Positions 30,080-38,953 of a stretch of 46,785 bases of DNA are shown piece after piece; position 1 is the first letter of the stretch; every line of letters begins with the position of its first letter. The translations under genes and the position numbers were made by a program. The notes under the pieces were generated by a model. It was not told where the DNA came from. It made no database searches and worked only from the letters and a program-made list of their open reading frames with translations. Origin of the DNA: a virus; IMG/VR virus record IMGVR_UViG_3300028610_000454, positions 1 to 46,785 of that record; one strand, given 5' to 3'.

Positions 30080-30816
30080 TATTGTCTCCTTTTAATTCGT
30101 CGGTCAAGGTCAATGACCTCCGCTATTTCTGTTCCATGTCCGCCGTGATACAAGGCTTTCACTTCGTCTTCGTTCAATTCTGTATTAAAAATAATTACAT
30201 TGTCCATAAGGCCGTTGGCGTAACTTCCGTCTTGTCGACCTATCCATACGACGTGGCCGAGGTTTTCGACAGCGACAAAAGTTCCAGCTTCGAAAACAGA
30301 ATCATTAACCTGAGTACCACTCAAAAATAACTTAATTCCTGAACTCAATACTCCACCATCATCAGTTACCGCCACATGAATCCATTGATTCTCGTAAGTA
30401 GACAAATCAAATGCGTATTGCTGCCCTCTACGCCCTCCTACAGATTCATCAAATTTTGAAAAAGTAAGATAGCGTGGGCCTGTAGCCCTTACATAAAATA
30501 ACCATTCCTTATTGCCTGGAGCATATTTGCTGGCTATTGAAAAATTATCCGCATCGTGCATATAAACCCATGCACTAATGCTAAGCGGCGTCAAAGCAGG
30601 CGTGAAAATAGCATTATCCGCTATCTCTACATATTCACTATTAGCATGGTCGAAATCCAGACAAGTACCTACGCCACGACTGTTCGCCGTACTACCATTC
30701 GATGTATTTTCGTTACCGCCGGCATCTTTGTATGTCCCGTTATAAACGCCGGTAGCATCAATAACCGTAGCGCTTGCAGCGTTGTCATTGAGTTTGTAGT
30801 GAGCAATAACACTCAT
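30079..30816 (-). CDS. LamG/concanavalin-like lectin-domain virion protein, 245 aa
   Basis: Begins HYKLNDNAASATVIDATG, then LDFDHANSEYVEIADNAIF, LSISAWVYMHDADNFSIASK, WIHVAVTDDGG, NGLMDNVIIFNTELNEDEVK: the ordered strands of a LamG jelly-roll (laminin G-like 3). Likely binds carbohydrate on the cell surface or decorates the capsid. Adjoining genes overlap by 1 nt. Confidence 0.85.
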   Translation of the reverse strand: MSVIAHYKLNDNAASATVIDATGVYNGTYKDAGGNENTSNGSTANSRGVGTCLDFDHANSEYVEIADNAIFTPALTPLSISAWVYMHDADNFSIASKYAPGNKEWLFYVRATGPRYLTFSKFDESVGGRRGQQYAFDLSTYENQWIHVAVTDDGGVLSSGIKLFLSGTQVNDSVFEAGTFVAVENLGHVVWIGRQDGSYANGLMDNVIIFNTELNEDEVKALYHGGHGTEIAEVIDLDRRIKRRQ

Positions 30817-31316
30817 TATAGAATCCTTGCGTAAATTCTTATATCTGTAATCGTTGTCAAGGCTGTAACGTAAGCCTTTAGAAACTGGTATCCGACATTG
30901 TCCCAGCCAACTTTGGTCGGATGACTATTACCTGAATCAGCCCTGGCAATACCGCATTCAGCTAAATGCCAGCTTGTTAATGTAATGGTATCCACCCACC
31001 GCCAATCTCCTGATTCGACAATATCCGCTGAACTGTCGATAGCTAAAGAGCATATAGGTTCTTCGCAACCACCTGGAGCGGCGCCCGTAAAGATAATAGT
31101 TCCTGTCCCTGCCGGTTTGGTAGCAATCAATATCGCAATTCGATACGCCCTTGTCTCGTCCGCAACGCCGCCGTGCTTCGCCTCAAGAAGATTCATATCG
31201 CCGGAAGTTACGCCTAAAGGAAAAGCGGTCGGTAAAGCAGTAGTCGCTCCGCCCGTTACCGTCTTGATAATCGAATAACTGCCAACTATAGTTTTTTCAG
31301 CTTCCGATTGACTCAT
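30816..31316 (-). CDS. Virion-type hypothetical protein, 166 aa
   Basis: Start at MSQSEAEK, where ATG overlaps the upstream stop as ATGA; a longer in-frame start at 31364 lies inside the tail gene and is rejected. Beta-rich with a CEEPICSLAI pair of Cys. Similar small proteins follow tail tubular A in other podoviruses, but I recognise no family. Confidence 0.65.
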   Translation of the reverse strand: MSQSEAEKTIVGSYSIIKTVTGGATTALPTAFPLGVTSGDMNLLEAKHGGVADETRAYRIAILIATKPAGTGTIIFTGAAPGGCEEPICSLAIDSSADIVESGDWRWVDTITLTSWHLAECGIARADSGNSHPTKVGWDNVGYQFLKAYVTALTTITDIRIYARIL

Positions 31317-32260
31317 GTTACGAAATAGTCTCCTGTACCACCTGACTGTCTTGCGGCAAGCCACGAAGAGCGGAAATGCGGTCTTGGCTTTCCTTCGGCG
31401 GCGTCGGCACTTCTCGCCTGTGGCATTACCAGACCTTCATATTCGTTTATTAACGCCTCTTTTTTCTTGGCATCGCCTGTCAAACCAACTACTATTTTAG
31501 AGGCAAGTTTCAGAGCAAGAGCGGCCTTTGCTTTGGCACTCCATTCGTCCATATCGGTCTGCTTCCAGACATATTCGACATAGACAATATCAGTATCCAC
31601 ACCCCTTGCTGTAACGTAAGTCAAGACTATATCAGCAACTACAGTAGTAGATGTATGGGTAGTTGATACTTCGTAAGTCACAGTACTTCCTATAACACCT
31701 GCGGCAAGGTCTAATGAGGCTATATCAGCCGCTATCGTGTCAGATGTGTGGTCAACGAGGACTTCGTAAACGAGAGTTCCATCGGTTACATACTGACCGT
31801 CTATATAAGCCGTATCAGTTGCCCATGTGTCGGGGGTAACTGCATAAAACTGGCCATCGTAATATTTTACTCCAGTTGACCATGAATTAGGGCCGGCACC
31901 AGCATCGGAGTGGATATAATCACCCTTGACTTCCCACGGAGGAATGCCTGCCTGTCTGCGGGAAACATCTGAGCCTATACTGTTATCCACCGTCAGGATT
32001 CGAGCATAATCAGTAGGCGTTGCATATTTACGGTCATAACCAAAGATAGGTCTATCGGTGAACTCGTAAAGGATAACGTCCTTCTTGGCGAAATTCCACG
32101 GATGGTCTTCGAGAGTTTCGTTCTGTGAGTCGGTGTAATACCTTATACAAAGTACCGCCTGCTTAGAAGTCGTATCACCTTCGGTTACTTTGTACTCACC
32201 TATTAACCCCAAAGCATTATTATACATTACTTCAGCATCAGAAAGTGCGATTTTAACCAC
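31313..32260 (-). CDS. Tail tubular protein A (T7 gp11-like) with central insertion, 315 aa
   Basis: N-terminal helical part (ALSDAEVMYNNALGLIGEYK...YYTDSQNETLEDHPWNFAKK) and C-terminal WSAKAKAALALKLASKIVVGLT are typical of gp11-like gatekeeper proteins that join portal and nozzle. Between them, residues about 125-230 form Tyr/Thr-rich repeats (YYDGQFYAV, YIDGQYVTDGTLVYEVLVDH), like a carbohydrate-binding or beta-sandwich insertion. T7 gp11 is 196 aa, so the insertion accounts for the extra length. Confidence 0.8.
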   Translation of the reverse strand: MVKIALSDAEVMYNNALGLIGEYKVTEGDTTSKQAVLCIRYYTDSQNETLEDHPWNFAKKDVILYEFTDRPIFGYDRKYATPTDYARILTVDNSIGSDVSRRQAGIPPWEVKGDYIHSDAGAGPNSWSTGVKYYDGQFYAVTPDTWATDTAYIDGQYVTDGTLVYEVLVDHTSDTIAADIASLDLAAGVIGSTVTYEVSTTHTSTTVVADIVLTYVTARGVDTDIVYVEYVWKQTDMDEWSAKAKAALALKLASKIVVGLTGDAKKKEALINEYEGLVMPQARSADAAEGKPRPHFRSSWLAARQSGGTGDYFVT

Positions 32261-32275
32261 CTACTTTCTAAGTAT

Positions 32276-32303
32276 GGGGACGGAACCCCAAAGCCCCGTC
32301 CCC
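32276..32303 (-). promoter_or_regulatory. GC-rich hairpin between capsid-side and tail genes
   Basis: GGGGACGG (32276-32283) pairs with CCGTCCCC (32296-32303), 8 bp. There is no T tract on either strand. Its place after the abundant head genes suggests an mRNA-processing or partial attenuation site. Confidence 0.5.
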
Positions 32304-32310
32304 GTTACGG

Positions 32311-32778
32311 TTAATCTTCGACAAGATAGAATGTCACCAGTACCAGAACTGTCGCTGCATCAACGTCTTGTGTTGCAATAGTAATTGTCACGACAGAGGC
32401 GGCTGTTAATACACTATCCGAGGCAGTTGAAAGTGCTGGAATAAGCTGTTGAGTAGCAGAGGTCATATCCGTAAGGACAGACGCACCCGCAACGTCAGTA
32501 GTACCAATCTTAATCGTTCCAACTGCGGCCTCACCGCCGCCGCTCTGAGCAAAGTAAAATGCTAACGGCCTCGCCCCTTTAGGGAGCTTACCCATAGTAA
32601 GAACGGCATCCGAGTGAAGTGTATCGCCGGTAGGCACAGTATATATGTCAAACATTGCACGGAGTTTAGTACCCCATTGGTTCGCACCATCTACAAGGTC
32701 GGACAACGAGCCGGTATTGGCAATCAAAGCCGCAATTTTAGTGTAATTAACACCTGAAGCTGTTGATAAATCAGACAT
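32311..32778 (-). CDS. Capsid-associated hypothetical protein, 155 aa
   Basis: Ala/Thr/Val-rich with LPKGARPLAFYFAQSGGGEA and AVGTIKIGTTDVAG; immediately follows the capsid gene, the usual place of a decoration or head-fibre protein. Assignment is by position and composition only. Confidence 0.6.
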   Translation of the reverse strand: MSDLSTASGVNYTKIAALIANTGSLSDLVDGANQWGTKLRAMFDIYTVPTGDTLHSDAVLTMGKLPKGARPLAFYFAQSGGGEAAVGTIKIGTTDVAGASVLTDMTSATQQLIPALSTASDSVLTAASVVTITIATQDVDAATVLVLVTFYLVED

Positions 32779-32793
32779 AATTAGGCTCCTTTC

Positions 32794-33765
32794 TTAGATA
32801 CATTCGATTTTGATAATTTTCGATTCGTCCATGCGAATAGCATTCATTCCGACGCGCGCGGAAATTTGCCATATCTGCTTCCTCGGAAGCCAGTCCACGT
32901 TAAAGATGGGACTTTCATGGCGGGCGAATAACATGGTTTCGTTAGTGAAAACAGGAAGCTCATAGACACTGGTATCAGTACCCACATCGTTACTTGACCC
33001 AATGACGATTCGGTTAGTCTTTCTGAACTTGAATCCCATATACTCGTTTACGACACCGTTTACGAGAGATTTGAGCATACTGGTATCAATAGACTGAGTT
33101 TCGGCCTCCCTGAGCAAGTCAGACGCCTGTTTCGGTGCGATAGCAATATTGAACATAGCGTCTGGGTCGTTTTCAAGCTCTTCGAGAGCCTGCCGAGCAA
33201 GAATCAGCTTCTCTATCGTAAGACCTGTCGATACACCACCTGCTGTATAGTCGGACTGAACATCGTGAGCAATCGTCCGTCCGCCTGTCGTGATTCTCGT
33301 AGAATAGACATACAAAGAATCAGCGAGAACGGCTGTATCGTCACCCGGATTCTTACCAGCCCTTACATCAGCAAAAAAAGCGTCGGTAATAGTCTTGTTC
33401 TCTTTTCTGATTACAGCCTTGGCAAGTGCCCCCATATAAGCAGAAGTCGGGTCGGTATGAAGGGCAATATCGTCTTCTTTATCGACGAAAATTCCCTTAC
33501 GAGCGAATTTAGGTGTAATCCACCTCTTGTTGTGTACTACGTCCTCAATGGGAATGTCCTCGAACCGAGTCTCTTTGTCGTCAAGCTCGATGTCGCCAAC
33601 AAAGTCGTAAGACTGGAACTCCCCCGTGATTCGCTCTTCACGAACAAGACCCGTGTAAATAGGTCTCCGCTCCTGAAGGATTGCCTCGTACCCGGTAGTC
33701 CAGGCGTTATAGAATGCCTCGGTATAGCCGCGGGCCGCGTTGGTGTTTGTGTTAATGTCAGCCAT
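32794..33765 (-). CDS. Major capsid protein, 323 aa
   Basis: Follows scaffold in gene order and begins MADINTNTNAARGYTEAFYN. Blocks DLDDKETRF-like DIELDDKETRFEDIPIEDVV, RWITPKFARKGIFVDKED, ALAKAVIRKENKTI and RIVIGSSN match phage coat proteins of podoviruses with HK97-type fold. GGAGGCCAATAAA gives a very strong start. Upstream is a 208-nt stretch with a hairpin-rich leader. Confidence 0.82.
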   Translation of the reverse strand: MADINTNTNAARGYTEAFYNAWTTGYEAILQERRPIYTGLVREERITGEFQSYDFVGDIELDDKETRFEDIPIEDVVHNKRWITPKFARKGIFVDKEDDIALHTDPTSAYMGALAKAVIRKENKTITDAFFADVRAGKNPGDDTAVLADSLYVYSTRITTGGRTIAHDVQSDYTAGGVSTGLTIEKLILARQALEELENDPDAMFNIAIAPKQASDLLREAETQSIDTSMLKSLVNGVVNEYMGFKFRKTNRIVIGSSNDVGTDTSVYELPVFTNETMLFARHESPIFNVDWLPRKQIWQISARVGMNAIRMDESKIIKIECI

Positions 33766-33973
33766 TTTATTGGCCTCCTACAAAAGTAACATTTCGGGTT
33801 CACGCCTTAGTTACCTCGTTAGAGACCATGACTTCTACGTAACGTGTAGCAATCGAGTAGAATTATCTACTAATCAGTGGAATCATTTCTGATTTACCCA
33901 CATTGTTTCAAATAAGATATGGCCGAAGCCATAACGTCTATATCATCATCTTTTCATTTAGTCTCCTGTGGCT
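33766..33973 (-). promoter_or_regulatory. Capsid gene leader, hairpin-bearing, no gene seen
   Basis: On minus AGTAG-ATAATT-CTACT and a longer TTCTAC/GTAGAA pair (around 33832-33865) are visible, and the strong GGAGG lies before the capsid ATG. No convincing promoter or ORF. A stable 5' leader boosting the capsid mRNA is a reasonable guess. Confidence 0.35.
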
Positions 33974-34144
33974 TCAATATGAACTGGCTATATTCAATTT
34001 ATGCGTTAAGGGCAATTTGATAAACCCCGTACCCTTTCTTCGCCTATCAACCTTAATTGAACCATCAGACAATATCAGGATAGGATGTTCTTCGGGGTCA
34101 TTTAATATTTTTTCCAATTCTGCAATCGTTGGTTTCTTACTCAT
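33974..34144 (-). CDS. Hypothetical protein, 56 aa
   Basis: ATG preceded by AAGGACGAAGT, a start context reused at 43081. Product begins MSKKPTIAELEKILNDPEEH with a charged helix and a LSDGSIKVDRRRKG beta turn. No family recognised. Confidence 0.65.
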   Translation of the reverse strand: MSKKPTIAELEKILNDPEEHPILILSDGSIKVDRRRKGTGFIKLPLTHKLNIASSY

Positions 34145-34153
34145 ACTTCGTCC

Positions 34154-34264
34154 TTATGTTTGAGCCATTACTATCGCCAATACACCCAAAGCTCCCAATA
34201 TGGGTGATACTACAGTCAATACCAACAATATAATCAAAGTCTCAAGTATTGTCAACTGTCTCAT
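34154..34264 (-). CDS. Small membrane protein, 36 aa
   Basis: Almost entirely hydrophobic from residue 8 to 34 (TLIILLVLTVVSPILGALGV), one membrane segment. ATG has GGGCGAAGT upstream. Placed between scaffold and capsid genes; could be a pinholin-like or envelope-acting peptide. Confidence 0.6.
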   Translation of the reverse strand: MRQLTILETLIILLVLTVVSPILGALGVLAIVMAQT

Positions 34265-34279
34265 ACTTCGCCCTACCAC

Positions 34280-35158
34280 TTATCCGTCTTGTATTCTCTT
34301 TGGAGCGTTCTCCGAATTACCAACTATAGTGCAAAGCTCCATGTACCGCTTCATTAACTCCTTGCGACCGGGAGCGAATTTATTCTTAAATATCTCAGAC
34401 TCCGTTATTTCTTTCAGCTCCACTTTCGGGTCTTTAGCGTTAGATGGAAGTTCTTCAACTTTCAATATCGTTCCTTCTTTCGTCCTGTTCTTAATTTCTT
34501 GCAGCATACTGATTATCTCAGGGTCAGACGCCAATCCTTTCTTTTCAAGGGTCGTGTAAATACCAAGTTCATCAGCGACTTGCCGAGCCTCTACCATCAT
34601 ATTCTGATATGCGACTTCTCCACCTGCTTTCGTTACCAATGCTTTGCGGATAGTTTCTTTTTCTGTTTCAGAAGTTTCTAACGCCGTAGCCTCAGCATCA
34701 GCTTCCGCCGCCATTACCTCTTTGATAATATCACGCTGGAATTGGACTATCCCCGAAGCCTGTTCTTTGTTCAGGTGTGTATCTTTGGCAAACTTTCTGA
34801 ACCTGCCAAGTAAGGCATCGTCAAAGGGTACAGTTTCATCCGCTTCAAATTCGTAACCGGCCTCTTCCGGCACGCCAAGCTGTTGCCAATACTTTGTCCA
34901 ACCATCGACATCATCAGGTGATTCAGGCTTGAAGATATGCTCGCCCTTGCCTAAGACCTTCTCAAGTTCGGCATAACTTGTAGTTACGTCCTCTACAGAC
35001 GACCACTTCTTTGTCTCGAACAATCCCTTTATGTTTTCGGGCATAGTGTTTCTATGTTCGTCCGAGAGCGGCATCCAACTCGTAGGCTCACTGCCCGGCG
35101 CTTCAGTCTGAGCAGTCTTTACCGGCTCAGTGCTTACGTCTAAGAGTTCATTTGTCAT
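34280..35158 (-). CDS. Scaffolding protein, 292 aa
   Basis: Acidic, helical, with SWMPLSDEHRNTMPENIKGL and WSSVEDVTTSYAELEKVLGK, a recurrent N-terminal motif of phage head scaffolds, and a helical basic C-terminus (KFAPGRKELMKRYMEL). Sits between portal and capsid. Expected to guide procapsid assembly and leave afterwards. Confidence 0.8.
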   Translation of the reverse strand: MTNELLDVSTEPVKTAQTEAPGSEPTSWMPLSDEHRNTMPENIKGLFETKKWSSVEDVTTSYAELEKVLGKGEHIFKPESPDDVDGWTKYWQQLGVPEEAGYEFEADETVPFDDALLGRFRKFAKDTHLNKEQASGIVQFQRDIIKEVMAAEADAEATALETSETEKETIRKALVTKAGGEVAYQNMMVEARQVADELGIYTTLEKKGLASDPEIISMLQEIKNRTKEGTILKVEELPSNAKDPKVELKEITESEIFKNKFAPGRKELMKRYMELCTIVGNSENAPKRIQDG

Positions 35159-35393
35159 TTTCTTCCTTCCTTAAATATTCTTCATTCTTATACCACATAA
35201 TATCAAGGTACACTTTACGCTTTCCTTCTTCGCCTGCTGTTTGTTCAGCGTTAGGGTTTTGCCAACACATAGTCGAATTATCCACATTACATTTACGGCG
35301 CAGTAACTTATCCAATACCTTACCGTCATCAGACTGCCATATTCTCTTGAGAGCCTGTGTAATTAGTTCGTTCTGTTTATCTCTTTCTATCAT
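35148..35393 (-). CDS. Bbp19-like small head protein, 81 aa
   Basis: ELITQALKRIWQSDDGKVLD and GEEGKRKVYLDIMWY fit the short Bbp19-type structural domain that lies between portal and scaffold genes in many podoviruses. Overlaps the scaffold start by 11 nt. Confidence 0.65.
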   Translation of the reverse strand: MIERDKQNELITQALKRIWQSDDGKVLDKLLRRKCNVDNSTMCWQNPNAEQTAGEEGKRKVYLDIMWYKNEEYLRKEENDK

Positions 35394-35403
35394 TTTCTTT
35401 CTC

Positions 35404-37020
35404 CTAAAGCGCCTCCGCTAACGACCCTGCTTCCGGTACGTTGCTCACGTTCCTATATGCTTTACTTGCATCAGCACCTATCTGTGCCTGAGCAGCGGCT
35501 TCATCTAACTGCTGACGTTCTGCTCTTGCTGCCATCATCTCATCGAAGTCGGTAAGGTTCTCGGCAGGCGCTCCCTGTGCTATCCAAGATGTTCTGAGAG
35601 CCTTATCCATATCAATATTCTCAAAAACAGGCGATATTTCCGAATAAGGTATAAACTTAGCCATTACGATTTCCTGTGCGTTTGCCTGCACATTACTCAT
35701 AGCCAAAGCTAATCGTCCCTGATAGACTACGTCGTAGTCAAAAGAAGCCGGAGGCTGGGGGATACGTTTACCCTTTTTGGGAGTCTTCATTAGTAAGTCT
35801 AAAACTCTCGTCAACATTGGCGAAAAGATTTCACTCGCTAACGAAACTACGGCAGGGGTAACAATCACTATAAGCTCGTTTTCTCTCAAATTCGCCTCTG
35901 TGGCTGTCATATTCTTATGTTCACCCATCGGCTCGAACAGGTCGTTAAAGAACGCCATGCGTACAATCTCGCGCATCTGCTCTATTACCAGCGAATTACC
36001 CTGAATATTGATTCCTGAAACGTAAGGTTGTGGGAACTGGGCGCCTGAACGCACGTAGATAGTACCGTGCGGGCCTGTAACCGGCTGACCTACCACTCCG
36101 TCGTCTTCCATCATCATAGGCGGGTTATTGGCTATCTCGGCAGATTCGATATAAGAAGCCGCCATACGATTGAGCATTCGTATATCGTCGATATACTCCA
36201 TAGCAGGGCCGTAACCCATTATCCCGCCCGGAGTACGGGCGAAACGCGCTACCAGATATGGAAGATGTTTGAAGTCGGGGTCTTCTTTGACTATTTCTTT
36301 GTCTTGAATAGCGATGTAAAATGATTTAACCTTACCAGAACCCATCCGGCCATCGAAGTCTTTATTAGGTGCGCAGACGTGAACGTATTCGTGTTTTTCA
36401 CTTAGTTTATCGGCCTTATAATCCGCAGCAGCCGACTTACTGAGTTTCCCTACACCGAACTCTTGAGCCGCCTGCCTTACGGTATAAAATATCTGCCGGT
36501 ACACAGTATCAATCTCGCCACGGTTATTATCGTCGAAGAACATGAATCCGATATGGTGAGACTTGAATACAATGTCACCATCTATCATCTCTACTGAAAT
36601 CACACCCGTCCCGAAAACTATCATCGAGCGAATAGTAAGGAACATCTCTCTCTGGAAATTACTTCTCATCAGTTCGGCATGGGTCTGGGTAGCGGCAATA
36701 GACATCCACTTCTGATATTCAGGTTGCTGATTGAGATTGTAGTCCTGAGCCTTGAAGCCATGCCAGAACGAACCCGCAGGCATGAGATAAGTGAATATCC
36801 CCGAAGTCATTCTGTAAGCCGACCTTACCGCCGTATCATCGTATTTATCTATCGTATTGATAATCTGGTCTGTCGATAAGGCGTTGCGAACCTGGTCTTG
36901 CGCAGCAGGCCAAGCATACTTTCCAGCCTCGCGCCTCTCGTTGTCGGTACGAGACTTGCGCGTTTTCGCCGCTCCGTAGCGTTCAAGGACTTCATCTACA
37001 TTGATAGGTTTCTTAGCCAT
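35404..37020 (-). CDS. Head-to-tail connector (portal) protein, 538 aa
   Basis: T7 gp8-type connector: DDTAVRSAYRMTSGIFTYLM, SFWHGFKAQD, FQREMFLTIRSMIVFGTGVI, YLVARFARTPGGIMGYGPAM and EPMGEHKNMTATEANLRENE in the family order. Normal length (T7 gp8 is 536 aa). It forms the dodecameric ring through which terminase loads DNA and on which gp11-like and gp12-like rings assemble. Confidence 0.93.
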   Translation of the reverse strand: MAKKPINVDEVLERYGAAKTRKSRTDNERREAGKYAWPAAQDQVRNALSTDQIINTIDKYDDTAVRSAYRMTSGIFTYLMPAGSFWHGFKAQDYNLNQQPEYQKWMSIAATQTHAELMRSNFQREMFLTIRSMIVFGTGVISVEMIDGDIVFKSHHIGFMFFDDNNRGEIDTVYRQIFYTVRQAAQEFGVGKLSKSAAADYKADKLSEKHEYVHVCAPNKDFDGRMGSGKVKSFYIAIQDKEIVKEDPDFKHLPYLVARFARTPGGIMGYGPAMEYIDDIRMLNRMAASYIESAEIANNPPMMMEDDGVVGQPVTGPHGTIYVRSGAQFPQPYVSGINIQGNSLVIEQMREIVRMAFFNDLFEPMGEHKNMTATEANLRENELIVIVTPAVVSLASEIFSPMLTRVLDLLMKTPKKGKRIPQPPASFDYDVVYQGRLALAMSNVQANAQEIVMAKFIPYSEISPVFENIDMDKALRTSWIAQGAPAENLTDFDEMMAARAERQQLDEAAAQAQIGADASKAYRNVSNVPEAGSLAEAL

Positions 37021-37047
37021 TCTTATAACTCATTGCCTATAAAGGAC

Positions 37048-37260
37048 TTACTCCCCAAGTCTCTTTTTGAGCGCCGCGAATAAAGCTCTTCTGATACCCG
37101 ATATTCGAGTTGACGGTGCGCCACCTGCAACCAGCTTCTTACGTCTTCGCCTACCTGCTTCGGTAGCGTCTTCTGTCACTGTCTCGATAGTTTCAGGTTG
37201 CTGTACCTGCTGCTGCACAGGCAACTTTGGCTTCTTTGGAGAAGGAAATATTTGGCTCAT
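37048..37260 (-). CDS. Hypothetical basic protein, 70 aa
   Basis: Gln/Pro-rich N-terminus (PKKPKLPVQQQVQQPETIE) and an Arg/Lys tail (RRRRKKLVAGGAPSTRI). Resembles the small proteins encoded before podovirus portals. Overlaps the preceding stop as ATGA. Confidence 0.65.
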   Translation of the reverse strand: MSQIFPSPKKPKLPVQQQVQQPETIETVTEDATEAGRRRRKKLVAGGAPSTRISGIRRALFAALKKRLGE

Positions 37261-37427
37261 GTTAACTCCCTGCCTAAAAGCATAGCAGCTAAAGTCTTTA
37301 TTAGTTCTATGCCTGGATTAGGCTCTTCAACCGGCTCTTCAGGAAGGGCTTGAGGAGCCTGCGCGGTAAGCTGGCTCTCTCGGCCCAACCTTTCAAGGTC
37401 GTTTATGTCAATCGCGTTAGAAGACAT
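37257..37427 (-). CDS. Small acidic protein, 56 aa
   Basis: Reads MSSNAIDINDLERLGRES, then a Pro/Glu-rich linker and a hydrophobic helix (IELIKTLAAMLLGRE). GGAGAAACT precedes the ATG. Ends in ATGA overlap with the next gene, supporting translation. Confidence 0.6.
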   Translation of the reverse strand: MSSNAIDINDLERLGRESQLTAQAPQALPEEPVEEPNPGIELIKTLAAMLLGRELT

Positions 37428-37438
37428 AGTTTCTCCTA

Positions 37439-37546
37439 TTAATGCCTATTGCAGCAAACACAAGTCTTTTCTTCACTTACACTGCCGCATTTAGGGCATA
37501 CATATACAGGGTTAGCTTTGACTTCTTTTTCTTTTTTCTTTGCCAT
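37439..37546 (-). CDS. Small zinc-ribbon protein, 35 aa
   Basis: Lys-rich start then VCPKCGSVSEEKTCVCCNRH, a compact four-Cys zinc ribbon. AAGGAGTTTTATA precedes the ATG. Such micro-ribbons are frequent in this genome. Confidence 0.6.
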   Translation of the reverse strand: MAKKKEKEVKANPVYVCPKCGSVSEEKTCVCCNRH

Positions 37547-37557
37547 TATAAAACTCC

Positions 37558-37749
37558 TTATTCGTCTAACTTAATCCTGAATTTCAAATTAGTTGTAGCT
37601 TCATGGTTGATTAACCAAGCCAAACTTGACGCTTGCTCTTTACTTAGTTCCAAATTGGATATACAAAGTTTATCTCCGTTGGTAGAAGTTGTTAAACTCA
37701 CAGCATCAGCCTTAGTTACAAAGACACATATTTCGTCTATGGTTGCCAT
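37558..37749 (-). CDS. Hypothetical protein, 63 aa
   Basis: Beta-alpha-beta type (DEICVFVTKADAVSLTTSTN...LELSKEQASSLAWLINHEA). No family recognised. Neighbours the beta-helix protein. Confidence 0.62.
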   Translation of the reverse strand: MATIDEICVFVTKADAVSLTTSTNGDKLCISNLELSKEQASSLAWLINHEATTNLKFRIKLDE

Positions 37750-37757
37750 AGCTACTC

Positions 37758-38741
37758 CTAATCATTAGCAGGCACGTTCTTAGTATCGTTATTACCAGTT
37801 GAGATATTACCAACTGACCATGCCGTACTATAAGTCCATGCACTACCAGTGCCTTCGGCGGCACCACTAATCGTCCTGTTATTGGTAACAATCAAGTCAC
37901 TACTCTCATCATCAATGGTTTGGCCTGTGGCATAGATGTCGTTGTTAATAGCCCAACAATTTATAGGTTGTCCAGCCGTAGGATTAAAGTCAAGACCGAT
38001 GCCGGCACTCCAAATACGGCAATTTTCCAATAGGAAATTAGTGACACTACCTGCGTTAATCTGGATAGCCGCAGTTGAAAAGCCTACGCCAGATGTATTC
38101 GGGTCAAATATACAGTTGACAACGTGCATATCATGGGACTGTACTGCGCGAAGTCCGATTGTGGCCGCATCAACTGCAGACCACTTGCATCTGTGAAAGC
38201 CAATACCATTCTGGTTTGCTGGAATGTCAACTATAATACCATTGGCAGCTCCATACCATTCGAGATTGTAGAATTGACATCCATGATAAGTATCGGTTGA
38301 CGTTGCGACAAGGACGTGAGTACCCTCGACTCTTGTATGGGTATGTTGATTAGTTGAACCAACTCCGATAACGTCCGACTTCTCGGCGAATAACGTCAAG
38401 TCCTCCGTGAAGTTATCCGCACAACAATAAACCGTCGCTCGTTGCGCCCATGCCCTGTTTCCAGACGTACTCATGTAGGTATGAGCCGCTAATAACGCCT
38501 CAGCTAAAGTCTTGAAGGCTGATAGCCATGACAATCCATTTCCAGACGACACAACATTACCATCGGCGTAGAAAACGGACGGCGCGCCTCCTAACGTTCC
38601 TGCGGAAAACGGTTCCATCCCTGCATTTCCTCGAATCCTGCCGTCCGGCAAAAGACGAATCGTTTGGCCATCAACTGCGGTTTTTCTTAATTTTGATGCG
38701 TAAGTTGCAATAATACACCTTACCTTTCTTGTCCATTCCAT
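37758..38741 (-). CDS. Right-handed beta-helix (pectate-lyase-like) protein, 327 aa
   Basis: After FYADGNVVSSGNGLSWLSAF (a common opening of parallel beta-helix virion proteins) come repeated rungs such as YHGCQFYNLEWYG, GIGFHRCKWSAVD, MHVVNCIFDPNTSG and FLLENCRIWSAG. Likely a tail spike or surface-polysaccharide-binding protein; catalytic residues cannot be assigned. Unusually, it is encoded upstream of the portal rather than with the fibre. Confidence 0.75.
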   Translation of the reverse strand: MEWTRKVRCIIATYASKLRKTAVDGQTIRLLPDGRIRGNAGMEPFSAGTLGGAPSVFYADGNVVSSGNGLSWLSAFKTLAEALLAAHTYMSTSGNRAWAQRATVYCCADNFTEDLTLFAEKSDVIGVGSTNQHTHTRVEGTHVLVATSTDTYHGCQFYNLEWYGAANGIIVDIPANQNGIGFHRCKWSAVDAATIGLRAVQSHDMHVVNCIFDPNTSGVGFSTAAIQINAGSVTNFLLENCRIWSAGIGLDFNPTAGQPINCWAINNDIYATGQTIDDESSDLIVTNNRTISGAAEGTGSAWTYSTAWSVGNISTGNNDTKNVPAND

Positions 38742-38796
38742 TACTGGTGGACATGTTTGCCCTATTTAACTGGGCTTTCAATCTGGCATTCCTACG

Positions 38797-38946
38797 TTAG
38801 TCATGCCCAAAACACTTTCTGTAATTTCTTTCGTATTTCTTTCTGTCACCTGGGGGCTTTTGCATCTCGGCTATCCAGCAATGAGCGTTGCCGCCTGCTA
38901 CTTCCTGCCTGCTCTTCGGTGCGTAATTCTTTCTATACGGTTTCAT
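38797..38946 (-). CDS. Small basic protein, 49 aa
   Basis: Reads MKPYRKNYAPKSRQEVAGGN and ends in basic RKKYERNYRKCFGHD. ATG lies close after the stop of the HNH gene. The ribosome site is poor; accepted for its composition and because it fills the gap. It could also be a decayed C-terminal region. Confidence 0.45.
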   Translation of the reverse strand: MKPYRKNYAPKSRQEVAGGNAHCWIAEMQKPPGDRKKYERNYRKCFGHD

Positions 38947-38953
38947 TACATCA

